Source: Peptoniphilus harei
Lineage (GTDB): Bacteria; Bacillota; Clostridia; Tissierellales; Peptoniphilaceae
Direction of reading: 5' to 3'
Assembly (NCBI RefSeq): GCF_900454685.1
Contig: NZ_UATM01000032.1
Location: forward strand, 1,426,001-1,490,000
DNA length: 64,000 nucleotides
Both the position numbers and the translations under genes were made by a program. Shown piece after piece: positions 19,416 to 27,856 of this stretch (the stretch's first letter is position 1; every line of letters starts with the position of its first letter). The notes below the pieces were generated by a model, which worked only from the letters and a program-made list of their open reading frames with translations, was not told where the DNA came from and did not search any database.

Positions 19416-21490
19416 TTTCCTTCTTTTCCTAAGTCTATTAAATAATCTAATAGAAATTTAGAGTGTTCTAACTTATTTAATCTTTTATTCAAATCTTCAT
19501 ACTCTTCAATAGAAATATTATCTTTATCCTTGATATCATCAATAAAATCTTTAAAATAAGCTGGTAATTTTTCTCTTTTTGGTTGAGGACCAAATAAAAT
19601 CCTGATCAAGTCAAGATATGATAAGGATTCAGTTTCCCCTCTTGTATATTCATAAGGCCTAGTTCTTATCTCATCATATTCTAAAGTTACTTTTCCAAGA
19701 TTTTGGTTTCTAATTGTCCATCCTTCAGATTCTTTAAAGAAACCAAATCGCACAGCTTGAGATAGGATATAGGCTTGGTCTTGTGGACTTGTTATGGAAC
19801 TAATGAATCCATCCCATAAGGCAAGACTCAAGTCTTTTTCTTCTCCAAGATTCCAATTATCTAAAACTCTTAAAATATTTCTAAGTGATAAAACTGATTC
19901 TTTAAGTTCAGGAATATCTTCTGATGAGTTTTCACCTTCTTCGGATATTAGTTTTCCCATAAATACTTCTTGTGTCACTCTTGAAAGTTGTGAGAGTCTA
20001 AATATTTCTTCTAAGGTCCTTCTAGGAGTTGGAAGATGGAGGTTTCCATTGTTATCTGCAAGTCTCACAAGTAATATTCTAAATAATTCATTTTTCTTAT
20101 TATCACTTTGATTTTTTAAGGAACCAATAGTATTCTGATTTACATAATTATATTCTATTGTTTGGAAACGAGATTTAAAAGCTGGATTTAGTTCATTTGT
20201 ACCTTCATAGCTTACAGACTCAGTCGATAGGTTTCCTGTTCCTATGAGACCAAATCCTTTTTTTATTTTCACTGGACCAATACCTGTAACATAGGCCTTA
20301 GATCCAATTTTACTTTGAAGGATGTCATTAAGAGCAATTAAGTTTTGCATGGCAATAGTGTTAAGTTCATCTATAATAACGGGTCTCCCATTTTTAACTG
20401 CCAACAAAATTTCTCTTTTAATCTTCTTAACTACAGTTCCATAAATTGTATTTCTAGCTATAAAAATTTCTGAAATACTATCCCAAAGTTTAGACTTAAT
20501 AAGGTCCTGTTTTTCAGAGTCTAGGTTTTCTAAGTCCTTACCATGGGCTTTAATCCAACTAAAGTATTGGTCTACAACTTCATCAATTAGTTCCAAATTG
20601 CTTTCATTGGAAGAAGCTTTCTCAAGAGAAAGAGTTTTTTCTACAAACATATCTTCATAAGTTAGGTTGTAGGATCCAGAAATAAAGTATGGATAGATTG
20701 CCTCTACTTCTTCACGATTACCTTCTCTTAAAAGATTTTTATAGTGCTTAAGTTTAGATTTTCTTAGTTCTTTAAATTTTTCGATAGCCTCTTCTTCATT
20801 AGCATTAGTATTCTTTAAAAACCAATTTTCTAAATCTTCTTCTAATTCTTTTTGAATAATACTTTCTAGTGTAAATTCAATAGCTGCTTCTCTTGCTATT
20901 TGGGTTTTACCACTACCTAGATGTCCAACTATATATACAGGGGTGCCTTGCTTTAAAGAACTTATAATTTTTTTCTTTGCGTCAAGCACATACTTAACCT
21001 CTACAAGGCCCTTGTTGTAACCAGTTTCAATATCTTTCATTAATTGTCTATGATAATAAAACTCCCAGGCATCAGGTGATGAGTTTATAATCTCTTTTAA
21101 TTTTCTCTCATATTCTTTTATTTTATTTACCCTGTACCTAGTGGCTGGTGTGCTTCCGAAAAAATTACTATTATATAATTCCTTATTCTTATTTCTCTCC
21201 AACTCCAAGAAAAACATTTCATATTCAATTAAGTTTTCAAGTTCTTCTATTATTTTTCTTTGTTTATTTCTCTCTTCTTTTAAAAAATCTTGGTACTTCT
21301 TTATTATATTATTTTCCTGTATTATACTAACTGGTTTTTCTTCATATTTTCTAAAGTTTTTAAAAAATTCTCCTGATTCTACTTTAGAAAATTCTTCTTC
21401 AGCCACATCTTCTCTCAAGATATCTTCGTATAATCTTTGTATTTCTTCTAAAGTAGGTATAGCTTGCTTATCCAAGTTGTTATTCTTCAT
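19412..21490 (-). CDS. MoxR-like AAA+ ATPase
   Basis: The 692-residue protein has an N-terminal coiled-coil region, Walker A GHLGSGKT at 189-196, a Walker B-type GRPVIIDELNTI near residue 365, and the sensor/arginine region GLIGTGNLST and NPAFKSRFQTIEY, typical of the dynein-related AAA_5/MoxR group. An insert of about 130 residues between Walker A and B is unusually long. MoxR ATPases work with vWA proteins as chaperones that remodel or assemble targets, and both partners are encoded here in one operon. The ATG follows GGGAGGATT. Confidence 0.85.
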   Translation of the reverse strand: MKNNNLDKQAIPTLEEIQRLYEDILREDVAEEEFSKVESGEFFKNFRKYEEKPVSIIQENNIIKKYQDFLKEERNKQRKIIEELENLIEYEMFFLELERNKNKELYNSNFFGSTPATRYRVNKIKEYERKLKEIINSSPDAWEFYYHRQLMKDIETGYNKGLVEVKYVLDAKKKIISSLKQGTPVYIVGHLGSGKTQIAREAAIEFTLESIIQKELEEDLENWFLKNTNANEEEAIEKFKELRKSKLKHYKNLLREGNREEVEAIYPYFISGSYNLTYEDMFVEKTLSLEKASSNESNLELIDEVVDQYFSWIKAHGKDLENLDSEKQDLIKSKLWDSISEIFIARNTIYGTVVKKIKREILLAVKNGRPVIIDELNTIAMQNLIALNDILQSKIGSKAYVTGIGPVKIKKGFGLIGTGNLSTESVSYEGTNELNPAFKSRFQTIEYNYVNQNTIGSLKNQSDNKKNELFRILLVRLADNNGNLHLPTPRRTLEEIFRLSQLSRVTQEVFMGKLISEEGENSSEDIPELKESVLSLRNILRVLDNWNLGEEKDLSLALWDGFISSITSPQDQAYILSQAVRFGFFKESEGWTIRNQNLGKVTLEYDEIRTRPYEYTRGETESLSYLDLIRILFGPQPKREKLPAYFKDFIDDIKDKDNISIEEYEDLNKRLNKLEHSKFLLDYLIDLGKEGK

Positions 21491-21515
21491 GAGAATCCTC
21501 CCTAATATTCAAGTT

Positions 21516-21543
21516 AAAAAAAGGGCGATTTTTAAACCGCCCC
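21516..21543 (-). terminator. Terminator of ohyA
   Basis: The GGGCG / CGCCC stem followed by T7 on the minus strand lies 35 bases past the oleate hydratase stop. Confidence 0.85.
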
Positions 21544-21577
21544 AAGTTTTTAACTTTTTATAATCTATTATTAATAA

Positions 21578-23371
21578 TTAGATTATATTAAATTCTTTTA
21601 ACATTTCTTCTATATCTGTACCTTTAATAAGTTTTGCAACTTTCATCTTTTGTAGTGGTGAAAGTGGAAGATGTGGTTTTTCGCCATCTGATAATGCAAC
21701 CATACCATTTAGAAGGTATCTTATATCATATCTTGATGCAAATACTTCTGGTACAGCCTTTTCTACTCCGCAAAGTACATAAACTGCTTCCATTGCTGTT
21801 CTTCCTGAGTATTCTGTTGTGAATACTGTATCTCTTCCTGGATCATCAAGAGTTTCTGCAAATTGTCCTAAGAAAGCAAAGTTAACTCCACCCTTTGGAA
21901 CTACGTAAGGTCTGTCGCCTGCTTTTCTTGGCATAAATTGAGATGTGATGTAAGGCATCATAACAGGTACTGCTGTACAAGTTTCAGCAAGTGCATCAAT
22001 TTCATTTACAGGAACACCAATGTGGTATAACCATTCTTTTGTAATTTCCTTACCAGTACAATCTCTCATTTTCTTCTTGATGTAGTCACCTTCAACATCT
22101 GAGAATAGACCGTAAACCCAAACACAAACATCATTTTCAGGTTGTTCTGGATATTGGCCTTGTCTATTAATTGTCCAAGACATTAACCAGCTTGAATCAA
22201 CACAAGTTACGATACCACCTGTTACAGTTTTTCCACCATAAGGGCTTCTCTTTGTAATTTTTTCAATATATTTTGGAACGGATTCATCGTGGCAAGTTAC
22301 TGTACAAGATTCCCAGTTACTCTTTTCTACATCTGAGCAGAATACTTCAGGATTACCAAAGTCATCAGATTTTTTAGCGATGTTTTTCCACATTTCCCAG
22401 CAACCAGTTTGTTCGTCACTAAGTTCTGCTGGTGTGTCATCATCACCATAACTAGAGTTTTCTGTCATAGATCCGTTAGTTATAAATAAAAGATCATTTT
22501 CTGTTAAGTCTATAGACTTGTCATTTCCATCTTTATCTTCAGCTATGATTTTTGTTGCAACTTTTCTATTTTCTGAAATATCAAAGTCAACATCAGTAAC
22601 CTTAATGTTGTATTGGAATTTACATCCGTGATTTTCAAGATATTTAACCATTGGTTTTACAATTGAATTGTATTGGTCATATCTTGTAAATCTAAGGGCA
22701 GATAGATTTGTAAGTCCTCCAACGTGGTGGATAAAACGATTTAAATATAATTTCATTTCTAGAGCAGAGTGCCAGTTTTCAAAGGCAAACATTGTTCTCC
22801 AATAAGTCCAGAAGTCTGAGTTTAGAAGTCCATCTGAGAAAATATCTTCTATAGCCTTATCTTCAAGTAGTTCATCTTTAGTCATGCAAAGTTCTGCAAT
22901 TTCTTTAACTTGATCTTGAGTTAGGTTAAATTTACCATCGTCATAACGTTCACCTTGTTTATGAGTGATACGGCAATTACTAAAGTTTGGATCGTCGTAG
23001 TTAGTGTAGAAATAAGAGTCAAGAATACTCATTTCTGGATCTTCTAAGCTTGGGATTGAACTCCAAATATCCCATAGACATTCGAAGTGAGCTCCAGTTT
23101 CTCTACCACCACGAGCAACATATCCTCTAGTATCCATGTATTCACCGTCAAGTGAACCACCAGGAATATCTAATTGCTCTAAGAAAGTAATTTTTTTACC
23201 TTCCATGTGAGCATCTCTAATTAAGAAACAAGCTGCAGTAAGTGCTGCAATTCCTGTTCCTACTAAGTAAGCAGATTTTTCTTCAATACCAGCTGGCTTT
23301 CTAGCTTTTACTAATCTTTGAAAATCTCCATTAGTAAGTTGTAATCTTTTATCATGAGTTTTTAGTTCCAT
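21578..23371 (-). CDS. ohyA: Oleate hydratase (myosin-cross-reactive antigen family)
   Basis: The protein is 597 residues from the ATG at 23371, which has AAGGAGG seven bases upstream; the longer frame to 23449 crosses the promoter. It adds water to oleate and related unsaturated fatty acids to give 10-hydroxy acids, using FAD structurally. The N-terminal FAD site is YLVGTGIAALTAACFL, followed by FLEQLDIPGGSLDG and YVARGGRETGAHFECLWD, with FTRYDQYNSIVKP further on, all typical of the family. The role is detoxification of host fatty acids. It is downstream of, and codirectional with, a TetR gene that probably controls it. Confidence 0.95.
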   Translation of the reverse strand: MELKTHDKRLQLTNGDFQRLVKARKPAGIEEKSAYLVGTGIAALTAACFLIRDAHMEGKKITFLEQLDIPGGSLDGEYMDTRGYVARGGRETGAHFECLWDIWSSIPSLEDPEMSILDSYFYTNYDDPNFSNCRITHKQGERYDDGKFNLTQDQVKEIAELCMTKDELLEDKAIEDIFSDGLLNSDFWTYWRTMFAFENWHSALEMKLYLNRFIHHVGGLTNLSALRFTRYDQYNSIVKPMVKYLENHGCKFQYNIKVTDVDFDISENRKVATKIIAEDKDGNDKSIDLTENDLLFITNGSMTENSSYGDDDTPAELSDEQTGCWEMWKNIAKKSDDFGNPEVFCSDVEKSNWESCTVTCHDESVPKYIEKITKRSPYGGKTVTGGIVTCVDSSWLMSWTINRQGQYPEQPENDVCVWVYGLFSDVEGDYIKKKMRDCTGKEITKEWLYHIGVPVNEIDALAETCTAVPVMMPYITSQFMPRKAGDRPYVVPKGGVNFAFLGQFAETLDDPGRDTVFTTEYSGRTAMEAVYVLCGVEKAVPEVFASRYDIRYLLNGMVALSDGEKPHLPLSPLQKMKVAKLIKGTDIEEMLKEFNII

Positions 23372-23413
23372 AACATCCTCCTTGATTAATTCTTTATCAT
23401 TTCTTCTATCTTT

Positions 23414-23442
23414 ATTATAACATTGTTCTGATAAAGTGTCAT
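23414..23442 (-). promoter_or_regulatory. SigA-type promoter of ohyA
   Basis: On the minus strand ATGACA (23442-23437) and TATAAT (23419-23414) are separated by exactly 17 bases. The start of transcription would lie about 35 bases before the ohyA ATG. It is between tetR and ohyA, so ohyA can be expressed on its own. Confidence 0.75.
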
Positions 23443-23470
23443 CTCCCAAAAGAGGATTCTTGGGTAACTT

Positions 23471-24061
23471 TTACTCAATTTCAAGAGACTGGGTAAGTTT
23501 TTCTAATTTTTCACTGCGTTTTAAAGACTCTAATATATTCCCATCCATTAATTTTCCCAACCTACGCGTAATAAGTTTAGGATCTGTCTTCATATCAGTT
23601 GCCACCCACTGGATGAGTGATGAGCTAAGGGCACATTGGTAAAAAAATGCAATGAGTTTTATGTCAATTTCTTGAGCTTTTGTATCCTTGGCAACTCTTC
23701 TCACATATTTTTTCATTATCTCGCCTGAAATAGAAAAAATATATTTTTCAAGTTCAACCTTATAATCAGACTCATACATATGCTTTACAACTTTTTTATT
23801 TTCTAAGATAAATTTTGTAGCAGAGATAAAACTCTCTTCCCAAGATAGGGTTTCATTAAATTCTTTGATTACATCTTCAAGTTCTTCATCGAAAATTTCC
23901 TTAACAAGTTGTGGTAAATTTTCATAATGATAATAAAAAGTTTTTCTTTCTATTTTACATTGCTTTGCTATTTCAGTAACAGTAATATTATGTAAACTCT
24001 TTTTATTCAAAAGTTTTATAAATTCTTGCTTTATTAGATTTTTCGTATAATTTTTCGCCAT
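23471..24061 (-). CDS. TetR-family regulator
   Basis: The protein is 196 residues from the ATG at 24061, preceded by AAAGGGG; the in-frame codon at 24088 has no ribosome site. The N-terminal helix-turn-helix region reads ITVTEIAKQCKIERKTFYYHYENLPQLVKEIF, typical TetR. The C-terminal ligand domain has the TetR_C_8 style seen in DhaS-like regulators. The most likely target is the adjacent oleate hydratase promoter, with fatty acid as effector, but that is inferred from position. Confidence 0.85.
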   Translation of the reverse strand: MAKNYTKNLIKQEFIKLLNKKSLHNITVTEIAKQCKIERKTFYYHYENLPQLVKEIFDEELEDVIKEFNETLSWEESFISATKFILENKKVVKHMYESDYKVELEKYIFSISGEIMKKYVRRVAKDTKAQEIDIKLIAFFYQCALSSSLIQWVATDMKTDPKLITRRLGKLMDGNILESLKRSEKLEKLTQSLEIE

Positions 24062-24211
24062 AAAAGGACCCCTTTCCAATTTAGTCATATATTATATAGT
24101 TCCCCATTTTATTAATTATTAAAATAGATAATTTATGATACAAATATAAGTATTTACTATTCTAGTCTTTTATATAAAATTATAATATAATCTTAATTAT
24201 AGGAGAAGCTT

Positions 24212-25219
24212 ATGGACGAAAAGAGAAAACTCAAATTTATAGGATATGCATTTTCCCTCTTGCTTATTATAGGCACCTTGGGATATAAAATTTTATTGGA
24301 TGTAGATCTTGTTGATGCCTTATATATGACAGTTATAACTGTGTCTACCGTTGGCTTCGGTGAAGTTGGTACAACAAATAACGCTTCAAAAATATTTTCA
24401 GTTCTAATGATATTTTTAGGTGTAGGTATTGTTGGTTATGTATTTACAACTGTTGTTGCCATGTTTGTGGAAGGTAAGGTTTCTGATTTATGGAAGGGAA
24501 ATAAGATGGATAGAAAGATTTCTTCTCTAAATGATCACTATATAATATGTGGATCAGGAGAGCTTGCAGAAGTAATAATAAAAAAATTTATATCTGAAAA
24601 TTTAGATTTTGTAGTAATTACAGATAATCGTGAAGACCTAAACGATTACAGTCACCACAATATTTTAGTTGTAGAAGGACAATCAACAGAAGAAAGTGTA
24701 TTGCTTCATGCAGGAGTTGAAAAGGCTAAAGGACTTTTAGCAGTTTTAGATACAGAAGTTGATAATATTGTTACAGTCCTAACGGCTAGAAACTTAAACG
24801 ATAAAATATATATAATAGCAAATTCAATTACAAAATCAGGAAATGAAAAATTATTAAAAGTTGGTGCTAATAAAACTCTTTCTGCTGTGGAAATATCTGG
24901 AAATAGGATGGCTTCTTTAATGATAAGTCCTAATATAATTTCTTTTCTTGATGTAGTTACAAGAATGGGAGACGTGGAACTTGACCTTGAAGAGGTTATA
25001 GTAAAGAGGGGTTCTTATCTGGAAAATAAAACATTAATGGAAGCAGAAATTCCAAGAAAAACAGGTCTAACTGTTCTCGCTATAAAAAAGATTGAAGATG
25101 AGAAAATGCTCTTTAACCCTCCAATAGACTATACCTTTAAAATTGGAGACGTTCTTATAATCCTTGGAAGAGAAGAGCAAATTGATAAACTTAAAAATTT
25201 AGGAGATGAAATGAAATAA
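24212..25219 (+). CDS. Two-TM potassium channel with TrkA/RCK domain
   Basis: The 335-residue protein has one membrane helix, a pore loop with the K+ filter TVGFG at residues 46-50, and a second helix. An RCK/TrkA-N domain (HYIICGSGELAEVII, about residues 108-122) and a TrkA-C domain (about 245-330) follow. This is the MthK/Kch-like ligand-gated K+ channel layout. It has an AGGAG site and stands alone, divergent from the TetR gene. Confidence 0.92.
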   Translation: MDEKRKLKFIGYAFSLLLIIGTLGYKILLDVDLVDALYMTVITVSTVGFGEVGTTNNASKIFSVLMIFLGVGIVGYVFTTVVAMFVEGKVSDLWKGNKMDRKISSLNDHYIICGSGELAEVIIKKFISENLDFVVITDNREDLNDYSHHNILVVEGQSTEESVLLHAGVEKAKGLLAVLDTEVDNIVTVLTARNLNDKIYIIANSITKSGNEKLLKVGANKTLSAVEISGNRMASLMISPNIISFLDVVTRMGDVELDLEEVIVKRGSYLENKTLMEAEIPRKTGLTVLAIKKIEDEKMLFNPPIDYTFKIGDVLIILGREEQIDKLKNLGDEMK

Positions 25220-25275
25220 GTTTTAACTTATTTCTTAAAACAAAATTATATAAGAAATATAAGGAGGAAATTTTA

Positions 25276-26184
25276 TTGGAGAAGAATAATACCATGAGAG
25301 GTTTGTTCTTTGCATCATTTGGTGCAATGAGCTGGGGTATATCAGGCGTATGCAGTCAATATCTTTTTATGAACTATGAACTAGATTCAGCTTGGTTAAC
25401 AGCTATTCGAATGCTTCTATCAGGTATAGTTCTTTTAATTATATCTACTATTAAGAATAAAGAAGGAAAAAATAATATTCTAAAAATTTGGACTCAACCA
25501 AAGGACCTTTCGTGGCTTCTTGCCTTTGCAATCCTTGGACTTTTAATGTGTCAGTATACCTTTGTCAGTGCTATAAAATATTCCGATTCTGCAACAGCCA
25601 CAGTATTGCAGAGTCTTAACGTGGTCATAATGATTGTCTTTATGTCCATAGTGACAAAAACTAAAATGAAAATTTCACAAGTAATCGCAGTTTTTCTTGC
25701 AGTTTTTGGAACCTATTTAATCTCAACTGGTGGTAATCCCAGAAACATGACTATATCTCCTGCAGGACTTATTTTTGGATTACTTTCAGCAACTGGAGTC
25801 ATAACCTACACACTTTTTTCTCGACCAATCATTTCTAAATGGGGCAATATACTTGTAACTGGCTGGGGAATGCTAATAGGTGGCCTAGTTATATCTATAA
25901 TAACTAAAGCTTGGATCATACCTGAGGATCTTGACTTCACAGCTTGGTTAATGATTGCAGTAATAATTATAGTTGGTACTGCTGGAGGCTTTTCTGCCTT
26001 CCTCGAAGGAGTTAAACACATTGGACCAGTTAAGGCAACCCTAATAGGATGTCTAGAACCAGCTTCAGCTACCCTACTAGCATCTATATTTTTAGGAATG
26101 AGATTCACTCTAGTAGAATTAGCAGGTTTCTTCTGTATTTTGTTAACAGTTTACCTGTCAGTTAAAGATAAATCTAAAGAATAA
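25276..26184 (+). CDS. EamA/DMT-family transporter
   Basis: The 302-residue protein has ten predicted membrane helices in two EamA halves, with typical elements GAMSWGISGVCSQYLF near the start and IGPVKATLIGCLEPASATLLASIFLG near the end. Substrate unknown; relatives export amino acids and other metabolites. The start is TTG at 25276, chosen because AAGGAGG lies eight bases upstream; an ATG 11 codons later has no such site. It is the last chromosomal gene before the rlmD-tail island. Confidence 0.88.
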   Translation: MEKNNTMRGLFFASFGAMSWGISGVCSQYLFMNYELDSAWLTAIRMLLSGIVLLIISTIKNKEGKNNILKIWTQPKDLSWLLAFAILGLLMCQYTFVSAIKYSDSATATVLQSLNVVIMIVFMSIVTKTKMKISQVIAVFLAVFGTYLISTGGNPRNMTISPAGLIFGLLSATGVITYTLFSRPIISKWGNILVTGWGMLIGGLVISIITKAWIIPEDLDFTAWLMIAVIIIVGTAGGFSAFLEGVKHIGPVKATLIGCLEPASATLLASIFLGMRFTLVELAGFFCILLTVYLSVKDKSKE

Positions 26185-26289
26185 CTATTTAATAATATTT
26201 TAAGTAAAATATATTGTTTTTAACTTTTGACTTTGATTTAAAGCTCTTAAGAAAAAGAATAAAAAATTTATAAGTATATTTTATAATAA

Positions 26290-26320
26290 GTAAGGCACCT
26301 ACATGATGTAAGTGCCTTTA
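26290..26320. terminator. Hairpin terminator after the EamA gene
   Basis: The AAGGCAC / GTGCCTT stem with an extra TACA/TGTA inner helix lies about 110 bases past the EamA stop, at the left edge of the island. Confidence 0.6.
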
Positions 26321-26350
26321 AACTTTATGAAAATCATTAATAATTCTCTT

Positions 26351-26404
26351 TTATATTCTTAGTAGAAGAGCCACGGATTCTGAATGGCTTAAGTTGTCAG
26401 TATA
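26351..26404 (-). pseudogene. rumA/rlmD C-terminal relic 1
   Basis: The minus frame ends YTDNLSHSESVALLLRI and a stop, a diverged version of the RumA-type ending (compare HTDHSSHCEAICLLSRK at 27.4 kb and HVESICLLSRK in the intact rlmD). No other part of the gene is present. I read it as the outermost integration scar of the island. Confidence 0.6.
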
Positions 26405-26424
26405 GCTAAAATTTCATATTTATA

Positions 26425-26539
26425 TTCAAGTATTTGTCTGTAATTTATTCAAGTATTGATCTGATTCTAATTCAAACAATTATCTATAATCCATTCAAGC
26501 ATTTGTCCTTTTTTGGTCCAACTATTTGGTCGCAATTCT
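26425..26539. repeat. Degenerate 23-bp tandem repeat, five units
   Basis: Units begin at 26425, 26448, 26471, 26494 and 26517, exactly 23 bases apart. The first four start TTCAA and the fifth TCCAA, with a shared ATTTGTC-like middle; identity falls from the first to the last unit. There are no spacers, so it is not a CRISPR array. Spacing is about two helical turns, as for iterons or protein-binding arrays. Confidence 0.55.
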
Positions 26540-26611
26540 ATATTCAGATTTTTATGGTGTAATTCCTAATGAACAAGAGCTGAGCATACGTAGTAGGGCA
26601 ATTTTTGCAAT

Positions 26612-26658
26612 TAAAAGACCCGATCTATACCGCTTTAAAAGGCATGTCGGGTTCTGTT
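26612..26658 (-). ncRNA. AbiF-type structured RNA, copy 2
   Basis: On the minus strand AACAG is followed by an ACCCGA / TCGGGT outer stem. Inside, ATGCC pairs with GGTAT, replacing the different interior of copies 1 and 3, so structure is kept while sequence changes. It follows a serine-recombinase tail relic by about 30 bases. No Abi gene follows it here. Confidence 0.55.
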
Positions 26659-26689
26659 AGTTTGATTGGATATTTAGTTTTTATTCTTA

Positions 26690-26758
26690 TCAATTTTCTA
26701 TTTCAACTTAAACTGAAGATTTAAATATTACTTTAAGATTTTCATCATAAACTATAAT
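26690..26758 (-). pseudogene. Serine recombinase C-terminal relic
   Basis: The minus frame reads IIVYDENLKVIFKSSV, then an in-frame TAA, then VEIEN and a stop. This matches the end of the recombinase at 40.3 kb (IVVYEENLKVVFKSGLEVEIEN) codon for codon. It is a leftover end of an earlier element. Confidence 0.7.
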
Positions 26759-26953
26759 CTTTTATATTCGTTAATTTGTAATTTAAGCCACCGCTTACCT
26801 TCGCTATTACATTAGCATTAATGATTGTATTTACATTTGTATTCATACAACATTTGCATTAGCAGCTAAAATTATAAGAATTAATACTACACCCCTAGAC
26901 TCAATCTCGTCACCCTGTATTACCGGTTTATTTTTTTCATTTTCAATATACAC
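26745..26953 (-). pseudogene. Asn/Val-rich small peptide gene, frameshifted
   Basis: Two overlapping frames make one broken gene. The first runs from a GTG at 26953 (VYIENEKNKPVIQGDEIESR, then a hydrophobic run ending ILAANANVV) to a stop at 26843. The second, from 26846, reads MNTNVNTIINANVIAKVSGG before stopping at 26745. The Asn-Ala-Asn-Val repeats continue across the shift. The gene follows the SdpI-like gene, so a bacteriocin-like or secreted peptide is possible. I do not recognise the family. Confidence 0.4.
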
Positions 26954-26984
26954 AACTTTATCTTTTTTTAATTCTTAATAGATT

Positions 26985-27323
26985 CTAACTATTTTCTTTT
27001 TTCACCAAAGCATTATTAACTTTATATCCAATGATGAAGTAGAATAGCATTTGCAATACAACTATGATTGTCATAGTTGTATTAGTTAGACTATTACTAA
27101 ATATTATTATAATATTTAGTAATATAAAAAATATAGTATATATGCGCAAAAGTTTAGCAGCATATTTATGGGCATAATTCCAGTTTTCTTTTGATTTCAT
27201 ACTTAATGCTGTTCTAAATCCACTATACTTACTGATATTTCCATTTGCTTTATACTTATAAAAGAAAGATAAAAACAACCCTACTATAGGTAATAAACTA
27301 ATTACAATTTTTTCAAAATTCAT
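26985..27323 (-). CDS. SdpI-like membrane protein (immunity type)
   Basis: The protein is 112 residues from the ATG at 27323 behind AGAGGG; an earlier in-frame codon at 27365 lies in the rlmD-tail relic zone. It has an N-terminal membrane helix, the SdpI signature YSGFRTALSMKSKENWNYAHKYAAKL, and two further helices. SdpI proteins protect cells from SdpC-type toxins. The neighbouring decayed peptide gene is a possible former partner. Confidence 0.75.
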   Translation of the reverse strand: MNFEKIVISLLPIVGLFLSFFYKYKANGNISKYSGFRTALSMKSKENWNYAHKYAAKLLRIYTIFFILLNIIIIFSNSLTNTTMTIIVVLQMLFYFIIGYKVNNALVKKENS

Positions 27324-27338
27324 ACAAAACCCTCTAAA

Positions 27339-27414
27339 AATCCTAAAAGCTACTATTTTCAACACTATTATAACCTATAATCTTATTTTCTTGACAATAA
27401 ACAAATTGCTTCAC
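27339..27414. repeat. Direct repeat of the rlmD 3' end and flank (left copy)
   Basis: About 76 bases match 42,585-42,662, including the last codons of rlmD, its stop and about 45 bases of 3' flank, with a 28-base identical core. It marks an integration boundary of the island. Confidence 0.75.
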
Positions 27415-27436
27415 AATGGCTTGAGTGATCAGTATG
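27383..27436 (-). pseudogene. rumA/rlmD C-terminal relic 2
   Basis: The minus frame ends HTDHSSHCEAICLLSRK and a stop. Its 3' half equals the rlmD end at 42.63 kb. Its 5' half (HTDHS and the DNA before it) matches relic 4 at 38.95 kb instead. The relic is thus a hybrid, as expected of an att junction. Confidence 0.7.
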
Positions 27437-27524
27437 AATAAAATTGTAATTTTTTCAAAAGCCTTGTATGTGGGAATATGTCAATAAATAAACATCTTAT
27501 AATTATTATATCATTTTAGAACTA

Positions 27525-27553
27525 AGAAAAAACAGCCCTCAAAAGAGCTGTTT
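27525..27553 (-). terminator. Terminator after the small membrane gene
   Basis: The AAACAGC / GCTGTTT stem followed by T4-6 on the minus strand lies 33 bases past the stop of the 85-residue protein, ending the ABC operon. Confidence 0.75.
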
Positions 27554-27585
27554 AGATTATTATTTTCTTGTTTAAGTCGCATTAC

Positions 27586-27843
27586 TTATATTAGATGACC
27601 TACAAACATTGCTATAGGCAGTAATAAGATTAACATAATATTCAATACTATAAATAATCTGTCCTTTTCCTTTAGCCCAAATATTAAACCTATTAGTCCA
27701 ATAATTGGGCAGACAAACATTGATGTGAGTCCATTTGGTCTTAAACTTGTATAGCTTTCAAAAATGTCTATTGGCAGTAGGTAGGAAATCACAAATATTA
27801 CGAGTCCAAGTAGAAATATCTTCTTGCTTAAATTTTCTTTCAT
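27586..27843 (-). CDS. Small membrane protein linked to the BceB-like permease
   Basis: This 85-residue, very hydrophobic protein has three predicted helices (about residues 8-24, 40-57 and 63-82). Its ATG has a GAGGAGG site 13 bases after the permease stop, so it is the last gene of the ABC operon. I do not recognise the family; a role in the same stress response is likely from context. Confidence 0.6.
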   Translation of the reverse strand: MKENLSKKIFLLGLVIFVISYLLPIDIFESYTSLRPNGLTSMFVCPIIGLIGLIFGLKEKDRLFIVLNIMLILLLPIAMFVGHLI

Positions 27844-27856
27844 AAAACCTCCTCTA

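Noticed and set aside
19794-20111. Plus-strand frame opposite the MoxR gene
   Set aside because: Antisense shadow; the minus strand has complete AAA+ motifs and the plus frame has no ribosome site.
26425-26539. CRISPR array
   Set aside because: The 23-bp units are directly abutting and degenerate, with no unique spacers and no cas genes in the window.
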